A stretch of DNA of 64,000 nt. It comes from an uncultured Brachyspira sp. GTDB lineage: Bacteria; Spirochaetota; Brachyspiria; Brachyspirales; Brachyspiraceae. Shown one piece after another: positions 25,219 to 35,059 of this stretch. The notes below the pieces were generated by a model. It was not told the DNA's origin and made no database searches. It saw nothing but the letters and a program-made list of their open reading frames with translations. A program made the translations under genes and the position numbers. The stretch covers positions 62,001 to 126,000 of the forward strand of contig NZ_CALXYQ010000001.1 of NCBI RefSeq assembly GCF_944393015.1. Direction: 5' to 3'. The first letter of the stretch is position 1, and each line of letters begins with the position of its first letter.

Positions 25219-26286
25219 ATGAATATAGATAATATTAATGATATAAGAAAAAAAGTAAAAACTGTAAAAATAGGAAATGTTTTGATAGGCGGAAATAACC
25301 CTATAAGCATTCAGTCTATGACAAATACAGATACTAGAAATATAAAAGAAACTGTTAATCAAATAAAATCGCTTGAAGATGCCGGAGTTGATATAGTAAG
25401 GCTTGCTGTTTTGGATATGGATGCTGCAAAAGCCATTAAAGAAATAAAAAAACAAACTAGAGTTCCTTTAATTGCTGATATACATTTTGATTATAGATTA
25501 GCATTAGAAAGTATGAAAAGCGGTATTGATTCTTTAAGACTTAATCCGGGTAATATAAAAGATAAAGAAAAAGTAAAAGAAGTTATAAAAGAAGCAAAAG
25601 AGAGAAACCTTACAATAAGGGTTGGAGTAAATGGCGGAAGTTTAGACAGAAGCATATATAAAGAAGTAACTCCTGAAAACATGGTGAAAAGTGCAGCTGA
25701 TCATATAAAATTAATGGAAGATTTAGATTTCACAAATATAAAAGTTTCTTTAAAATCTTCAGACATAAAAACTACAATAAAAGCTAATACATTATTTAGA
25801 GAAAAATTCGATTATCCTATACATTTGGGAGTAACAGAAGCAGGTACTTTAAGAAGCTCACTTATAAAAAGTACAAGTGCTTTATCATATTTAATAATGC
25901 AGGGTATTGGCGATACTATAAGATATTCTATAACAGGAGATCCTGTAGAAGAAGTAATGGCAGGTAAAATGCTTCTTAAATTTTTAGGCATAAGAAATGA
26001 ACCTTCCATAGAAATAATATCATGTCCTACATGCGGAAGATGTCAGGTGAATGTTGAAGAGGTGGCAAGCTTCATAGAAAAACATGTACAGAATATAAAA
26101 AAGAATATCACTATAGCTATTATGGGCTGTGTTGTTAATGGCCCTGGTGAAGCAAGGCATGCTGATTTCGGAGTAGCTGGAACAGGTGACGGAAATTTTA
26201 TATTCTTTGAAAAGGAAAATGAACCTATAAAAGTAGCCAAAGATAATATTATAAATTTCCTTACAAAAAAAATAGAAGAGTTTTAA
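25219..26286 (+). CDS. ispG: (E)-4-hydroxy-3-methylbut-2-enyl-diphosphate synthase
   Basis: Iron-sulfur enzyme of the MEP isoprenoid pathway that converts MEcPP to HMBPP. PISIQSMTNTDTRN, VRLAVLDMDAA, ADIHFDYRLAL and LRLNPGNI form the TIM barrel. The cluster Cys residues are in ISCPTCGRCQ and MGCVVNGPGEARHAD. 355 aa is the normal bacterial length. AAGGAAACAG precedes the ATG. Monocistronic as far as seen. Confidence 0.97.
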   Translation: MNIDNINDIRKKVKTVKIGNVLIGGNNPISIQSMTNTDTRNIKETVNQIKSLEDAGVDIVRLAVLDMDAAKAIKEIKKQTRVPLIADIHFDYRLALESMKSGIDSLRLNPGNIKDKEKVKEVIKEAKERNLTIRVGVNGGSLDRSIYKEVTPENMVKSAADHIKLMEDLDFTNIKVSLKSSDIKTTIKANTLFREKFDYPIHLGVTEAGTLRSSLIKSTSALSYLIMQGIGDTIRYSITGDPVEEVMAGKMLLKFLGIRNEPSIEIISCPTCGRCQVNVEEVASFIEKHVQNIKKNITIAIMGCVVNGPGEARHADFGVAGTGDGNFIFFEKENEPIKVAKDNIINFLTKKIEEF

Positions 26287-26458
26287 AACTTATATATTAA
26301 ATTATATTATTAAATTAGTAAAATATGTTTTTCTATATTAATAATACAGAATTAAAATGTATCAAATATCTTTTAATAACAATATATTTTTATTGAAAAA
26401 ATTATAAATTTATGTTACTTTTACTTTAATAATCTTCATATAATAAAGTATTAGAAAA

Positions 26459-27808
26459 ATGTATACAAAAAATATTAAAGATATAATATTCAATATAAAT
26501 GAAGCATACAAAAATAAACTATACTTTTTATCTGAAAAACTTATTAAAAATATAGTAAATGAAGATTTGAAATATTATAAATTATATCTTTTATTTGCAT
26601 ATTTAATGCAGTTAGAAAATAATGAAGAAAAATTAAAACTGTCAATCAAATATTCTTCAAAAGCTATAGAATATAATAAACATTATCTGCTAGCATATTG
26701 CTATAGATACAAAGCAAGTAAAAAATTATTAGAGCACTATAAAGACAATGGATATTCAAAACAATTAGAACAATTAATTAATAATGATTTATATTATTTA
26801 AAAAATGCCTCTAATAATTTCATCATAAAAAAGCATATAAAAAATTTCATAAAAAATCCCCTATCCTATTATGATAAAAATAAACTCATATTAAAAACTT
26901 CTTCTCAAATAAAAAAATATATGAAATATTTTAACAGAGAAAAAGTAAAATACGATTATATAGACATAATAGAAAATTATAACTTCTTTATAAAAAATAA
27001 TGATAATGATTATGAAGCATATAATCTTAGGGGATTTTTAAAATACAATCTTAAAATATATGATGAAGAATTGGAAGATTTTAATAAATCAATAAGCATT
27101 AATTCAAGACTAGCAGAGAACTATTATAACAGAGCAAAACTATATTATACATTAAAAAACTACGAAGAAGCTTTGAAAGATTTCAGAAAAGCCCAGAAAA
27201 TATTTGTAAGAAATAATATTGATTCTCCTTTGGATATAATAAAATGCGATCATTATATAGCTTGGTGCAATTACAATTTAAATAGAGATGAAAAAATATT
27301 TTTAGATATTGAAGTAGATGAAGATATTGATGATTTTTCTGAAGGCTATTACAATAGTGCCAAATTAAAATTAAATAAAAAACACTATAAAGAAGCTTTA
27401 AAAATATTTTCTAAAGTGGATAAAAACAATAAAAATTATGCCAAAACAAAATATTATAAAATTATATGTAAACATAAAATTAACAATAATATTAATATAA
27501 ATTTAATAATTAATACTTTAAGATTATCTGATATTTATAAATATGAAAATGATTTTCAAGTTACAGAAAATTTATGCAATGAAGCTTTAGAATATATCGA
27601 ATCTTTAAAAGAAAAAAATGATTTTTGGTATTTATATCTTAAAGGCATTGCTTTATATGAATTATATGATATTTCTTTTTTGAATTATGAATTAAAAGAA
27701 GAGGCATTATATTATCTCAATAAGGCCAAGAATAATATTGAAAAAGAAAATAAATATTATAAAAGAATAGAAAAAATAACAACGGATGTTACAGAATATG
27801 GCATTTGA
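26459..27808 (+). CDS. TPR-repeat protein
   Basis: A 449-aa Lys/Asn/Tyr-rich cytoplasmic protein without signal peptide. TPR units are clear around 180-260 (YEAYNLRGFLKYNLKIYDEE, AENYYNRAKLYYTLKNYEEA) and weaker around 300-345 (GYYNSAKLKLNKKHYKEA). Such arrays bind partner proteins. It overlaps the next gene by 11 bases, so the two are coupled. Function unknown. Confidence 0.82.
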   Translation: MYTKNIKDIIFNINEAYKNKLYFLSEKLIKNIVNEDLKYYKLYLLFAYLMQLENNEEKLKLSIKYSSKAIEYNKHYLLAYCYRYKASKKLLEHYKDNGYSKQLEQLINNDLYYLKNASNNFIIKKHIKNFIKNPLSYYDKNKLILKTSSQIKKYMKYFNREKVKYDYIDIIENYNFFIKNNDNDYEAYNLRGFLKYNLKIYDEELEDFNKSISINSRLAENYYNRAKLYYTLKNYEEALKDFRKAQKIFVRNNIDSPLDIIKCDHYIAWCNYNLNRDEKIFLDIEVDEDIDDFSEGYYNSAKLKLNKKHYKEALKIFSKVDKNNKNYAKTKYYKIICKHKINNNININLIINTLRLSDIYKYENDFQVTENLCNEALEYIESLKEKNDFWYLYLKGIALYELYDISFLNYELKEEALYYLNKAKNNIEKENKYYKRIEKITTDVTEYGI

Positions 27809-29087
27809 TATAAATAAAAAAAATATAGAATTCAATTATAAGGATTCAAAAAAGAATATTTCATCTTTGAAAGATATTATCAATAATAAAAAAAATATTT
27901 ATTTGATTGAAAGCGTATCCGGCAGAGAAAAAAATATTGAAAAAGATTACAAGATAAGAAAAATATTAGTAAATGATGATAATATATTTGATTATGACAG
28001 CTCTAAAAAAGTTCAGTATATATATAAAAATGAAATTAATAATATTATAAATAAATCTAATATATATTTTTTAAGCCGCGATGCTTTTATAGAATATTAT
28101 AATATTTTATATGATAATAAAATAGATAGCGAAGAATATATAAAAAGAATAAAAGACAGAATCAAACAAAGACAGTACAGAGAATTAATATTACCAGCAT
28201 ATCAATTAAAAATTAAAGAAAAAGGTAAAGAAGGTTATTTCTATTCATTAGAAGAAATAGAATTATTTGATATGATAGTAGAATATTTTGAACTTGAAAT
28301 GAGTAAATTAAAAAATATTTTATACAGCAAAGATAATAATTATTATAATATTATAAATGCTAAAATAAAATGCTTTTACAATAATATTCAAAATTACAAA
28401 TCAAAAGATAATAATAAAATGATATATTATGATTATAAATTGTACTTTATACCATTTTTTATTTTCGATAATTTCAAGCAGGGTAAAATCACAGAAAAAG
28501 AATATAATGAGCTTTTAAAATCATACAGAAAACTTTATAAATCATTCAAAAAAAATCAGAAAGAAAAAAAAGAATATAATTATTTTGGATTCAAATTAGA
28601 AAATAAAGAAACATTCTATAAAAAAAATCTCACAAAAATATTTGAAGTACTTTCTTATGAAGATTATCAAAACAATTCATATTGGGAAGAGTATATTCAA
28701 TTACATAAGGAATTAATCGAATACCAAATAAAATATAATAGATATATAGAATATTATAATAACTTTTTTAATGATAAAATTTTAAATTTTTTATATTTTA
28801 CAGATAGAATTTCTAATGATGATTTTTTATTATTTAAAAGAAATATAGAAGAATTAAAAAAAATAAATGCTGATGATAATAAAGAATATGAAGCTATAAA
28901 ACTAACTAAAAAAGATGAAGATATAATTTATGAAACAATAATTAAAAATGATCATAAACAAGTGATTATAGGCTATATAGAATTATACAATTTCAATAAA
29001 CTTTATCATAAATCCTCAAAAAAGCATTACAAACGAAATATAGAATTAATTTCAGGATACAATTTCTTCAAAAAAATTTTAAAATAA
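27798..29087 (+). CDS. Hypothetical protein coupled to the TPR gene
   Basis: Not recognised. The ATG at 27798 (MAFDINKKNIEFNYKD) overlaps the stop of the TPR gene. The 429-aa product is very rich in Lys, Asn, Tyr and Ile, with many predicted helices and coiled-coil-like segments (IEYYNILYDNKIDSEEYIKR, EKEYNELLKSYRKLYKSF). No signal peptide, membrane segment or catalytic motif is visible. Translational coupling suggests it is the partner of the TPR protein. Confidence 0.7.
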   Translation: MAFDINKKNIEFNYKDSKKNISSLKDIINNKKNIYLIESVSGREKNIEKDYKIRKILVNDDNIFDYDSSKKVQYIYKNEINNIINKSNIYFLSRDAFIEYYNILYDNKIDSEEYIKRIKDRIKQRQYRELILPAYQLKIKEKGKEGYFYSLEEIELFDMIVEYFELEMSKLKNILYSKDNNYYNIINAKIKCFYNNIQNYKSKDNNKMIYYDYKLYFIPFFIFDNFKQGKITEKEYNELLKSYRKLYKSFKKNQKEKKEYNYFGFKLENKETFYKKNLTKIFEVLSYEDYQNNSYWEEYIQLHKELIEYQIKYNRYIEYYNNFFNDKILNFLYFTDRISNDDFLLFKRNIEELKKINADDNKEYEAIKLTKKDEDIIYETIIKNDHKQVIIGYIELYNFNKLYHKSSKKHYKRNIELISGYNFFKKILK

Positions 29088-29217
29088 TTTTTGAAGTATT
29101 TAAAAAAATGCATACTTCAAATGCAATTAATAAAATATAGTTTATATTAACCAAGCATAACTTATTAAAGAAAAATCTTTAATTGTTATAAATAAAAAAA
29201 TTAATAAGAGGTTTTTT

Positions 29218-30015
29218 ATGAAACACTTAAAAAAAATTATTTTCACAGCTGTATTAGCAGCAGCATTAAGCACATCAGCATTTGCTGAAAGCGGTTTCGA
29301 GTTCATACTCAATGTACCAGTAGGAATGGGAATAAATTTATTTCCAACATACGATATTGTAAATACATTCCCAAAAGTAAATGGAAGCGGAAAAGACTAT
29401 AAACGTGCAACTTTCAAAACTCCTGACAGATTAGGATTTGATGTCGGAGTATCTGCTCAAGTAGGATATATGTGGCAGGTTGTCAATAATTTTGGTATAA
29501 GCCTTTTAGGAGAAATAGGATATAGTTTTGACAGTCTTTATGGCACATACAAATTAGATAAATCTGATGAAGGTTCACCTATACAACCTAGAACTGGTTA
29601 CGATGAAGCAAAAATATCTACATATACACATAATTTAAAAATCGGTATATTACCTAAATTCAATATTAATGCATTTTCTATAGGTATAGGCGGAGGTATT
29701 ATAGTTCCTATGGCAGTAAGTCAGTCTGTAATTATTGATGGAAAAGATTTATATAAAGAAGAAGGTAAAACTCCAAAAATGGTAAATGTAATAGGAGGAT
29801 ATGCTAAATTAACTTTTGATTATTCTATATTCTTTACTGATAAAATAGCTATGAATATAGGTTTATATACAGGTGTTGATTTTGTAGGCGGAGTACAAAC
29901 ATATTTATCTGGAACTAAAAATGATGATTTTTCTGCTTATACAGAATCATTATTCATTACTTATGATATAGGTCTACAGCTTGGATTCAGATTCGGACCT
30001 AAAGCTTTTAATTAA
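29218..30015 (+). CDS. Outer-membrane beta-barrel protein
   Basis: A 265-aa protein with a signal peptide (KKIIFTAVLAAALSTSAFA) and alternating-hydrophobic beta strands to the end, which finishes QLGFRFGPKAFN. Typical strand-turn runs are FDVGVSAQVGYMWQV and GISLLGEIGYSFDS. It resembles the two proteins at 35.9-37.4 kb in layout (SGxE, VPLG/VPVG, GFDxG, LGExGY). A role as a surface protein is inferred. AAGAGG lies ahead of the ATG. Confidence 0.8.
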   Translation: MKHLKKIIFTAVLAAALSTSAFAESGFEFILNVPVGMGINLFPTYDIVNTFPKVNGSGKDYKRATFKTPDRLGFDVGVSAQVGYMWQVVNNFGISLLGEIGYSFDSLYGTYKLDKSDEGSPIQPRTGYDEAKISTYTHNLKIGILPKFNINAFSIGIGGGIIVPMAVSQSVIIDGKDLYKEEGKTPKMVNVIGGYAKLTFDYSIFFTDKIAMNIGLYTGVDFVGGVQTYLSGTKNDDFSAYTESLFITYDIGLQLGFRFGPKAFN

Positions 30016-30056
30016 TTTGACATTAACAATTTAAATTAAAACAATCAATATTATTA

Positions 30057-30098
30057 AAAAGCCTGTCTTATATTTTAAGTTATGAGGCAGGTTTTTTA
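30057..30098 (+). terminator. Terminator of the beta-barrel gene
   Basis: AGCCTGTCTTATA pairs with TATGAGGCAGGTT with G-U pairs and runs into TTTTTTATT. Confidence 0.75.
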
Positions 30099-30192
30099 TT
30101 ATTTTTTATATATAACAAAGTAAATTTATAAACATAAAAACCGAATTTTATTTAACAATAATATGAAATTTTAATAATTAAAGGTATTTATT

Positions 30193-31260
30193 ATGAAAAG
30201 AATCTATATATCAATCATAATATTATTTTTTATAATAGTTTTCAATATATATCCAAATACTTATACAAACTCTTCTATAGATAAATACCTTCTTCTTACA
30301 ATTAATGGAATTATAGACAACTCACCTATCACTATGCATATAAAAATTAAAAATCCTGATTCTATTATAGATGGTAAAATCAGCAGTATAAAAGGGCATT
30401 ATAAATATGACAGCATAAATATTCCTATAAAATTGGAAGGAAATATTGATGAAAAAAGTATGACTATAAAAACCCCTAATAATGAAATTTTTGCCTTCAA
30501 TTTTCATGAAAATCAATTATACGATATTATTAATTCAAAAAGCGAAATATATTTTAATTTAAATGGCAAATGGAGAAATAAAGATAAATCATCAGAATGC
30601 ATTATAAAATCTATAAAATTTGTACACTCTATTTATGAAATATATATAGAAAAAGAGTATAAAGAAAATTCAGGCTCTATAGGAGGAATATATATAGAAG
30701 ATAAATATTTAGCAGTACATAAAGGCAGCCTAACAAATATCACATTAAATCAATTAATCTCTGATATGAATAATAATCTTAATGAAAACCTTAAAACTAA
30801 TAATACAACAAATAATTTAAGCTATACAGAATTTTCTACACTTTCAGATTATTTCGATGATAAAATATTTTCTATAATGAACTATTCTGACGGATACTAT
30901 GGAGAATCTGGAATAGTTTATCAATCTTATGTAACCATACTTAGTATAAATTCACTAGTAAAAATTAATAATTATTTAGGAAATTTGGTATATGATACTA
31001 AAGATTTCCGAACTTTTTTAAAAAATAAAATAAAAGAACAAAATCCCAATTATGATAATGATAATTTCGGAGAATATTTTGATGAATATATAACCTCTCT
31101 TAATTACGCTGAAATATACTTCAATACTGATGCTGCTGTAACCATTCATTTCTTTTTAGGAAAAGAAAAACTAGAATATAGTTTCATCAATATAAAAATA
31201 AATGAATTAAAGCCATATATAAAACCTGATAGTTTTTACAGTTATTTATTTTATAATTAG
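30193..31260 (+). CDS. Secreted protein of unknown function
   Basis: A 355-aa protein with an N-terminal hydrophobic signal (ISIIILFFIIVFNIYPNTY). The mature part begins with beta-rich sequence (YLLLTINGIIDNSPITMHIK, KGHYKYDSINIPIKLEG) and later resembles DUF3298-like periplasmic proteins only loosely (LNQLISDMN..., AAVTIHFFLGKEKLEYSF). I do not assign a family. AAGGTATTT precedes the ATG. Confidence 0.68.
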   Translation: MKRIYISIIILFFIIVFNIYPNTYTNSSIDKYLLLTINGIIDNSPITMHIKIKNPDSIIDGKISSIKGHYKYDSINIPIKLEGNIDEKSMTIKTPNNEIFAFNFHENQLYDIINSKSEIYFNLNGKWRNKDKSSECIIKSIKFVHSIYEIYIEKEYKENSGSIGGIYIEDKYLAVHKGSLTNITLNQLISDMNNNLNENLKTNNTTNNLSYTEFSTLSDYFDDKIFSIMNYSDGYYGESGIVYQSYVTILSINSLVKINNYLGNLVYDTKDFRTFLKNKIKEQNPNYDNDNFGEYFDEYITSLNYAEIYFNTDAAVTIHFFLGKEKLEYSFINIKINELKPYIKPDSFYSYLFYN

Positions 31261-31353
31261 ATATTATACTATTAAATATAATAAACTAATAATAAAAAAT
31301 AATTGAATGCCAAATATTTACAAATTATATATTTATGATATAATGGATTAGCA

Positions 31354-32136
31354 ATGCTTTATGTAATAAATAATTTTATATCAACTTCAAACTGGCGATA
31401 TTTCTTTTATGGTCTTGATATAGTATTAGTTGCTGTATTATTTTATATTATATACATGCTCATGTATAATACAAGAGCCTACAGCATAGCAATAGGTTTT
31501 ATAATATTATTTTTTATAACCCTAATAGCAAAAGTATTCGGACTTTCTACATTATCTTGGATATTTGATCAATTCTTCCAAGTGGGACTTATAGCCATAG
31601 TAGTGATATTCCAAGCGGAAATAAAGCATGCTTTAAGAATATTAGGCGGAAAAGCATTCTTAAAGAAGTCATTCAGATATGATGAAGATCAAATTCAAAA
31701 AATATTGAGTGCCACATTCAATTTATCATATAAAGGATTCGGTGCTTTAATAGTATTTCAAAGAAATATATCTCTGCATTCTTTAGTTGATAGGGCTGTA
31801 AAACTTAATGCTGATATATCAATAGAACTCGTTGAATCTATATTTTTTAAGAACAACCCTATTCATGACGGTGCTGCAATAATAATGGAAAACAGAATAG
31901 CAGCAGCAAGTGCATATCTGCCTCTTACAGAAATAGAGCCTCAAATAAAAAACAGAAGATTAGGAACTAGACATAGAGCGGCACTTGGTATTTCAGAACA
32001 AACTGATGCAGTGGTAGTTGTAGTTTCAGAAGAAACTCAATGTGTATCGATTGTTCATAATGGTATATTAGAATATAATTTAAATAGAGAAGAATTAGAT
32101 AAAAGACTTGGAGAACTTTTAGAGATAAAAAAATGA
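31354..32136 (+). CDS. cdaA: Diadenylate cyclase (c-di-AMP synthase)
   Basis: Makes the second messenger c-di-AMP from two ATP. Three N-terminal membrane helices (about 22-40, 44-63, 70-88) are followed by the DAC domain with HDGAAII (Asp172-Gly-Ala) and GTRHRAALG (Arg-His-Arg at 206-208). 260 aa fits CdaA/DacA. The stop overlaps the next gene by 4 bases (ATGA), coupling it to the regulator CdaR. No clear ribosome-binding site. Confidence 0.95.
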   Translation: MLYVINNFISTSNWRYFFYGLDIVLVAVLFYIIYMLMYNTRAYSIAIGFIILFFITLIAKVFGLSTLSWIFDQFFQVGLIAIVVIFQAEIKHALRILGGKAFLKKSFRYDEDQIQKILSATFNLSYKGFGALIVFQRNISLHSLVDRAVKLNADISIELVESIFFKNNPIHDGAAIIMENRIAAASAYLPLTEIEPQIKNRRLGTRHRAALGISEQTDAVVVVVSEETQCVSIVHNGILEYNLNREELDKRLGELLEIKK

Positions 32137-33218
32137 GCAGCAAAACAACATCAGATTTAAGTAAATTTAGTTTTAAAAAAGCGTTATCTCGTTTAACGAA
32201 TAGATTAGCAATTAAATTATTATGTCTGCTTATGTCATTTTTATTATTCCTATTCGTTAGATACCAAAAAGAATATACTAAAGACTATGTTACAAAAATA
32301 AATATAAAAAATATTCCTTCAAGATTATTGATTGCAAATGATGTTCCTGAAAATATTACTATAACATTAAAAGGATTTAAAGATAATATTTATGAACTTC
32401 CTACAGAATTTAGTGCTTATATAGACCTTACTAATGCCGCTATAGGAAGTAATATGTATAGTGTTAATTTGGCTGGAGACATAGATTATTCTAAAATGAA
32501 TATTACTGTAAACCCAAGTGAAATACCTATAATATTAGATGAATTATCATATAAAACTGTTCCTATAAAAGTACCTACTATAGGAATGGCAGCTTATGGA
32601 CTTACTATTGATAAAATAACAATAAACCCTTCTAATACTATAATATCCGGACCTAAAACTTTAATATCATCTATAAATGAAATTAAAACTTTTAATGTAG
32701 ATATAACAGATAAATATATGGATTATTCATCAATATCAAGAATACATTTACCTAGAAATATAAAATCAGATGTTTCAAGAGTAAATGTAAATATTATATT
32801 TAATAAAAATCTTGATAGAGCGGAATTCAATGATCTTGCAATTAATATAGATAATTTAAATGGAAATTTCAAAATTAATGATAATAATCCGCTTGTAATA
32901 AATAAAATAGTTTTAGAAGCTAATAAAATAATGCTTGCCAATTTATCGGCTGATGATATAAAATTGTATATAGATTTGGAAGAAATCACTAATGTTGGTA
33001 TATACTCAAATGTATCTGTAGAAGCTAAAATACCAGCTCATACAAGACTTATACAAATAGAGCCTTCATTCTTAGATATTGAAATAATAGAAAAAGATAT
33101 AACCGATAATAGTATAACAAACAGTAATAACAATATAAAAAATAAAGAAAATATAAATAACGAAACAATTACTAACGAAAATAGTTTAACAAATGAAAAT
33201 ACTTTAACTAACGAATAA
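32133..33218 (+). CDS. cdaR: YbbR-domain protein, regulator of the c-di-AMP synthase
   Basis: One membrane helix (about 30-45, KLLCLLMSFLLFLFVRY) anchors extracytoplasmic YbbR repeats (about 60-320; for example TITLKGFKDNIYELP, INPSNTIISGPKTLI). In other bacteria CdaR binds and tunes CdaA at the membrane. The last 35 residues are a low-complexity Asn/Thr/Glu tail with near-repeats TNENSLTNENTLTNE. Starts at the ATGA overlap with cdaA. Confidence 0.9.
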   Translation: MSSKTTSDLSKFSFKKALSRLTNRLAIKLLCLLMSFLLFLFVRYQKEYTKDYVTKINIKNIPSRLLIANDVPENITITLKGFKDNIYELPTEFSAYIDLTNAAIGSNMYSVNLAGDIDYSKMNITVNPSEIPIILDELSYKTVPIKVPTIGMAAYGLTIDKITINPSNTIISGPKTLISSINEIKTFNVDITDKYMDYSSISRIHLPRNIKSDVSRVNVNIIFNKNLDRAEFNDLAINIDNLNGNFKINDNNPLVINKIVLEANKIMLANLSADDIKLYIDLEEITNVGIYSNVSVEAKIPAHTRLIQIEPSFLDIEIIEKDITDNSITNSNNNIKNKENINNETITNENSLTNENTLTNE

Positions 33219-33234
33219 GGTTAATAAGTAAATA

Positions 33235-33597
33235 ATGAAAAGATTAAAATATGGTGATGTATTAATATTTTTATTCATAATTGTTTTCTCATTTTTTTAT
33301 GCTAAGAACTTAATTTCAAATAAAAGCAGTAAAATAATAATAGATACTTATGATAAATCTTTCAGATATGATTTAAATACCGACAGAGAAATTACAGTTA
33401 ATGGTTTACTAGGTGAATCAAAAATACTTATAAGCAATCAGCAAATTATGTTTGAAAGTTCCCCTTGCAGAGATAAACTATGCATCAAGGCAGGTGCACT
33501 AAAAAATTCACCTATAATATGCATGCCTAATGGTATATCTATAAGATTTGAAAAAAATATGGAGAACGATATAGAAATTGATTCTGTAGTTCAATAG
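33235..33597 (+). CDS. NusG domain II-containing membrane protein
   Basis: A 120-aa protein with one N-terminal helix (VLIFLFIIVFSFFYA) and an extracytoplasmic beta domain like NusG domain II, containing the paired-Cys signature SSPCRDKLCIKAG and ICMPNG. Family members usually sit next to Gx transporters, as here (8-base gap). A role with that transporter is inferred. Confidence 0.88.
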   Translation: MKRLKYGDVLIFLFIIVFSFFYAKNLISNKSSKIIIDTYDKSFRYDLNTDREITVNGLLGESKILISNQQIMFESSPCRDKLCIKAGALKNSPIICMPNGISIRFEKNMENDIEIDSVVQ

Positions 33598-33605
33598 GAA
33601 TATTT

Positions 33606-34145
33606 ATGTTATTTTTAGAAAATATAAAATCTCATACAGGCAAAAGAAGAATATATGATATAATATTTTTTGCTTTTTTATCATCATTTATTGCAGCAGT
33701 TGAAAATATGTTCCCAAGACCTATACCATATTTCAGAATAGGATTTTCATTTGTTATTGTATTAATGGTTGTAGATGTATTCACTTTCAAAGAATTACTG
33801 CTTCTTATATTTATCAAAAATGTTTCTGTTGCTTTGGCATTTGCTTATATATTAACACCTCCTTTTTATTTAGGACTATGCGGAGGTATAACATCAATAA
33901 TAGTGATGAAATTAATGAGCTATTTTAAAAATACTTTTTCTGTATTCGGTGTAAGTTTAGCCGGTGCTTTAATAAGTAACTTATCTCAGGCTTTTTTGTC
34001 TAAATATTTATTTAAATTGCCGGATATAAGATTTTTAATAGTGCCTGTATTTATATTATCACTAATAACAGGAAGCATAGTAGGCATTATAACAATGATA
34101 TTATGCTCAGATAATTATAAAAAAAGCTTCAATAATCAAAAATAA
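33606..34145 (+). CDS. Gx transporter family membrane protein
   Basis: A 179-aa protein with about five hydrophobic helices. FAFLSSFIAAVENMFPRPIP and FRIGFSFVIVLMV fit the Gx_transp (heptaprenyl diphosphate synthase component I) family; YLGLCGGITSIIVM carries the Gly-rich turn. These are thought to be small ECF-like membrane components, and the substrate is unknown. Last gene of the cdaA operon. Confidence 0.87.
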   Translation: MLFLENIKSHTGKRRIYDIIFFAFLSSFIAAVENMFPRPIPYFRIGFSFVIVLMVVDVFTFKELLLLIFIKNVSVALAFAYILTPPFYLGLCGGITSIIVMKLMSYFKNTFSVFGVSLAGALISNLSQAFLSKYLFKLPDIRFLIVPVFILSLITGSIVGIITMILCSDNYKKSFNNQK

Positions 34146-34191
34146 TTATCAAAGCCTTTTGTATATTTTAATATTATAATTATTAACTTTA

Positions 34192-35034
34192 TTATTTTGA
34201 ACTAGGATCAAAGACAGTATCTTCATTTAATAGATGCTTATACTCTGTAAGATAATAAGCTATAAGTTCATCAAGCTGTTTTGAATATTTCTTTTTTAAG
34301 GCTGGACCCTCAATAGGCTTCCATAACATTTCATTTATAATTTGAGTTACTACACCCTGAAGAGCCGCAGGAACATTATAATCTCCAAAATGATTAAAAC
34401 CTATATTATGCATATGTTCATGAAACATTAAGCCTGCTACATTGGCATAAGTTTGACTTTGCATATAAGTAAAATAATCTCCAAATAAAACATCATCTAA
34501 ACTTCCCCAATTACCTGAGCTTAATCCTATCAACTTGCCTGTAGGTATATCATTTTCATTTTGAAGTCCATATCTAAGATATCTTGATTTACCTTGCTCA
34601 CCTGTACCAGTACCGGCAGCAACATTCATTTTTCTATATGTGAAATTATATTTAAGCGAGCGTACGCTATCTATTAATTTTTGAGCATTATATTGTTCTC
34701 CATATTGTAAAGTATGTCCGTCATAAGAATCTCCAACAGAAGATTTTAATGAACCTTCTGATGCCTTTACACGTTCAGCAAACTCATCAGTATTAACAGC
34801 CAATATCATAAGAGCCATACATACTAATATATATTTTTTTTCATCTACTGTAATAACAGTACGTTTATTTAGACGGCTATCTATCTCGAAATTTTCTATA
34901 CCAACCTGCCAATAAGGATATTTTTTATCAATAGATTCTTTACTATAAACATCTGGCTTTAATGCATTATTATTACAGCTTAATGCAAATAAAGACAATA
35001 AAAACAACCAAAATAAAAATAATTTTTTTAACAT
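34192..35034 (-). CDS. Lipoprotein with a metzincin zinc-protease motif (copy 1)
   Basis: The signal peptide ends in LFALSC (Cys20). HEHMHNIGFNH at residues 205-215 is a full HExxHxxGxxH metzincin zinc site. The start is the ATG at 35034, behind GGAG; the longer frame to 35052 begins inside that site. The 280-aa product is about half identical to the gene upstream (NNNALKPD.YSKESI.KKYP, SRYLRYG, DTVFDPS near the end). Probably an outer-membrane-anchored protease; catalysis is inferred from the motif only. Last gene of a four-gene unit. Confidence 0.85.
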   Translation of the reverse strand: MLKKLFLFWLFLLSLFALSCNNNALKPDVYSKESIDKKYPYWQVGIENFEIDSRLNKRTVITVDEKKYILVCMALMILAVNTDEFAERVKASEGSLKSSVGDSYDGHTLQYGEQYNAQKLIDSVRSLKYNFTYRKMNVAAGTGTGEQGKSRYLRYGLQNENDIPTGKLIGLSSGNWGSLDDVLFGDYFTYMQSQTYANVAGLMFHEHMHNIGFNHFGDYNVPAALQGVVTQIINEMLWKPIEGPALKKKYSKQLDELIAYYLTEYKHLLNEDTVFDPSSK

Positions 35035-35059
35035 AATCAACTCCGCTTTCAACTATTTA

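Noticed and set aside
29090-29121. Terminator after the 429-aa protein gene
   Set aside because: TTTGAAGTAT/ATACTTCAAA forms a perfect 10-bp stem but no T run follows, so it was not listed as a terminator.
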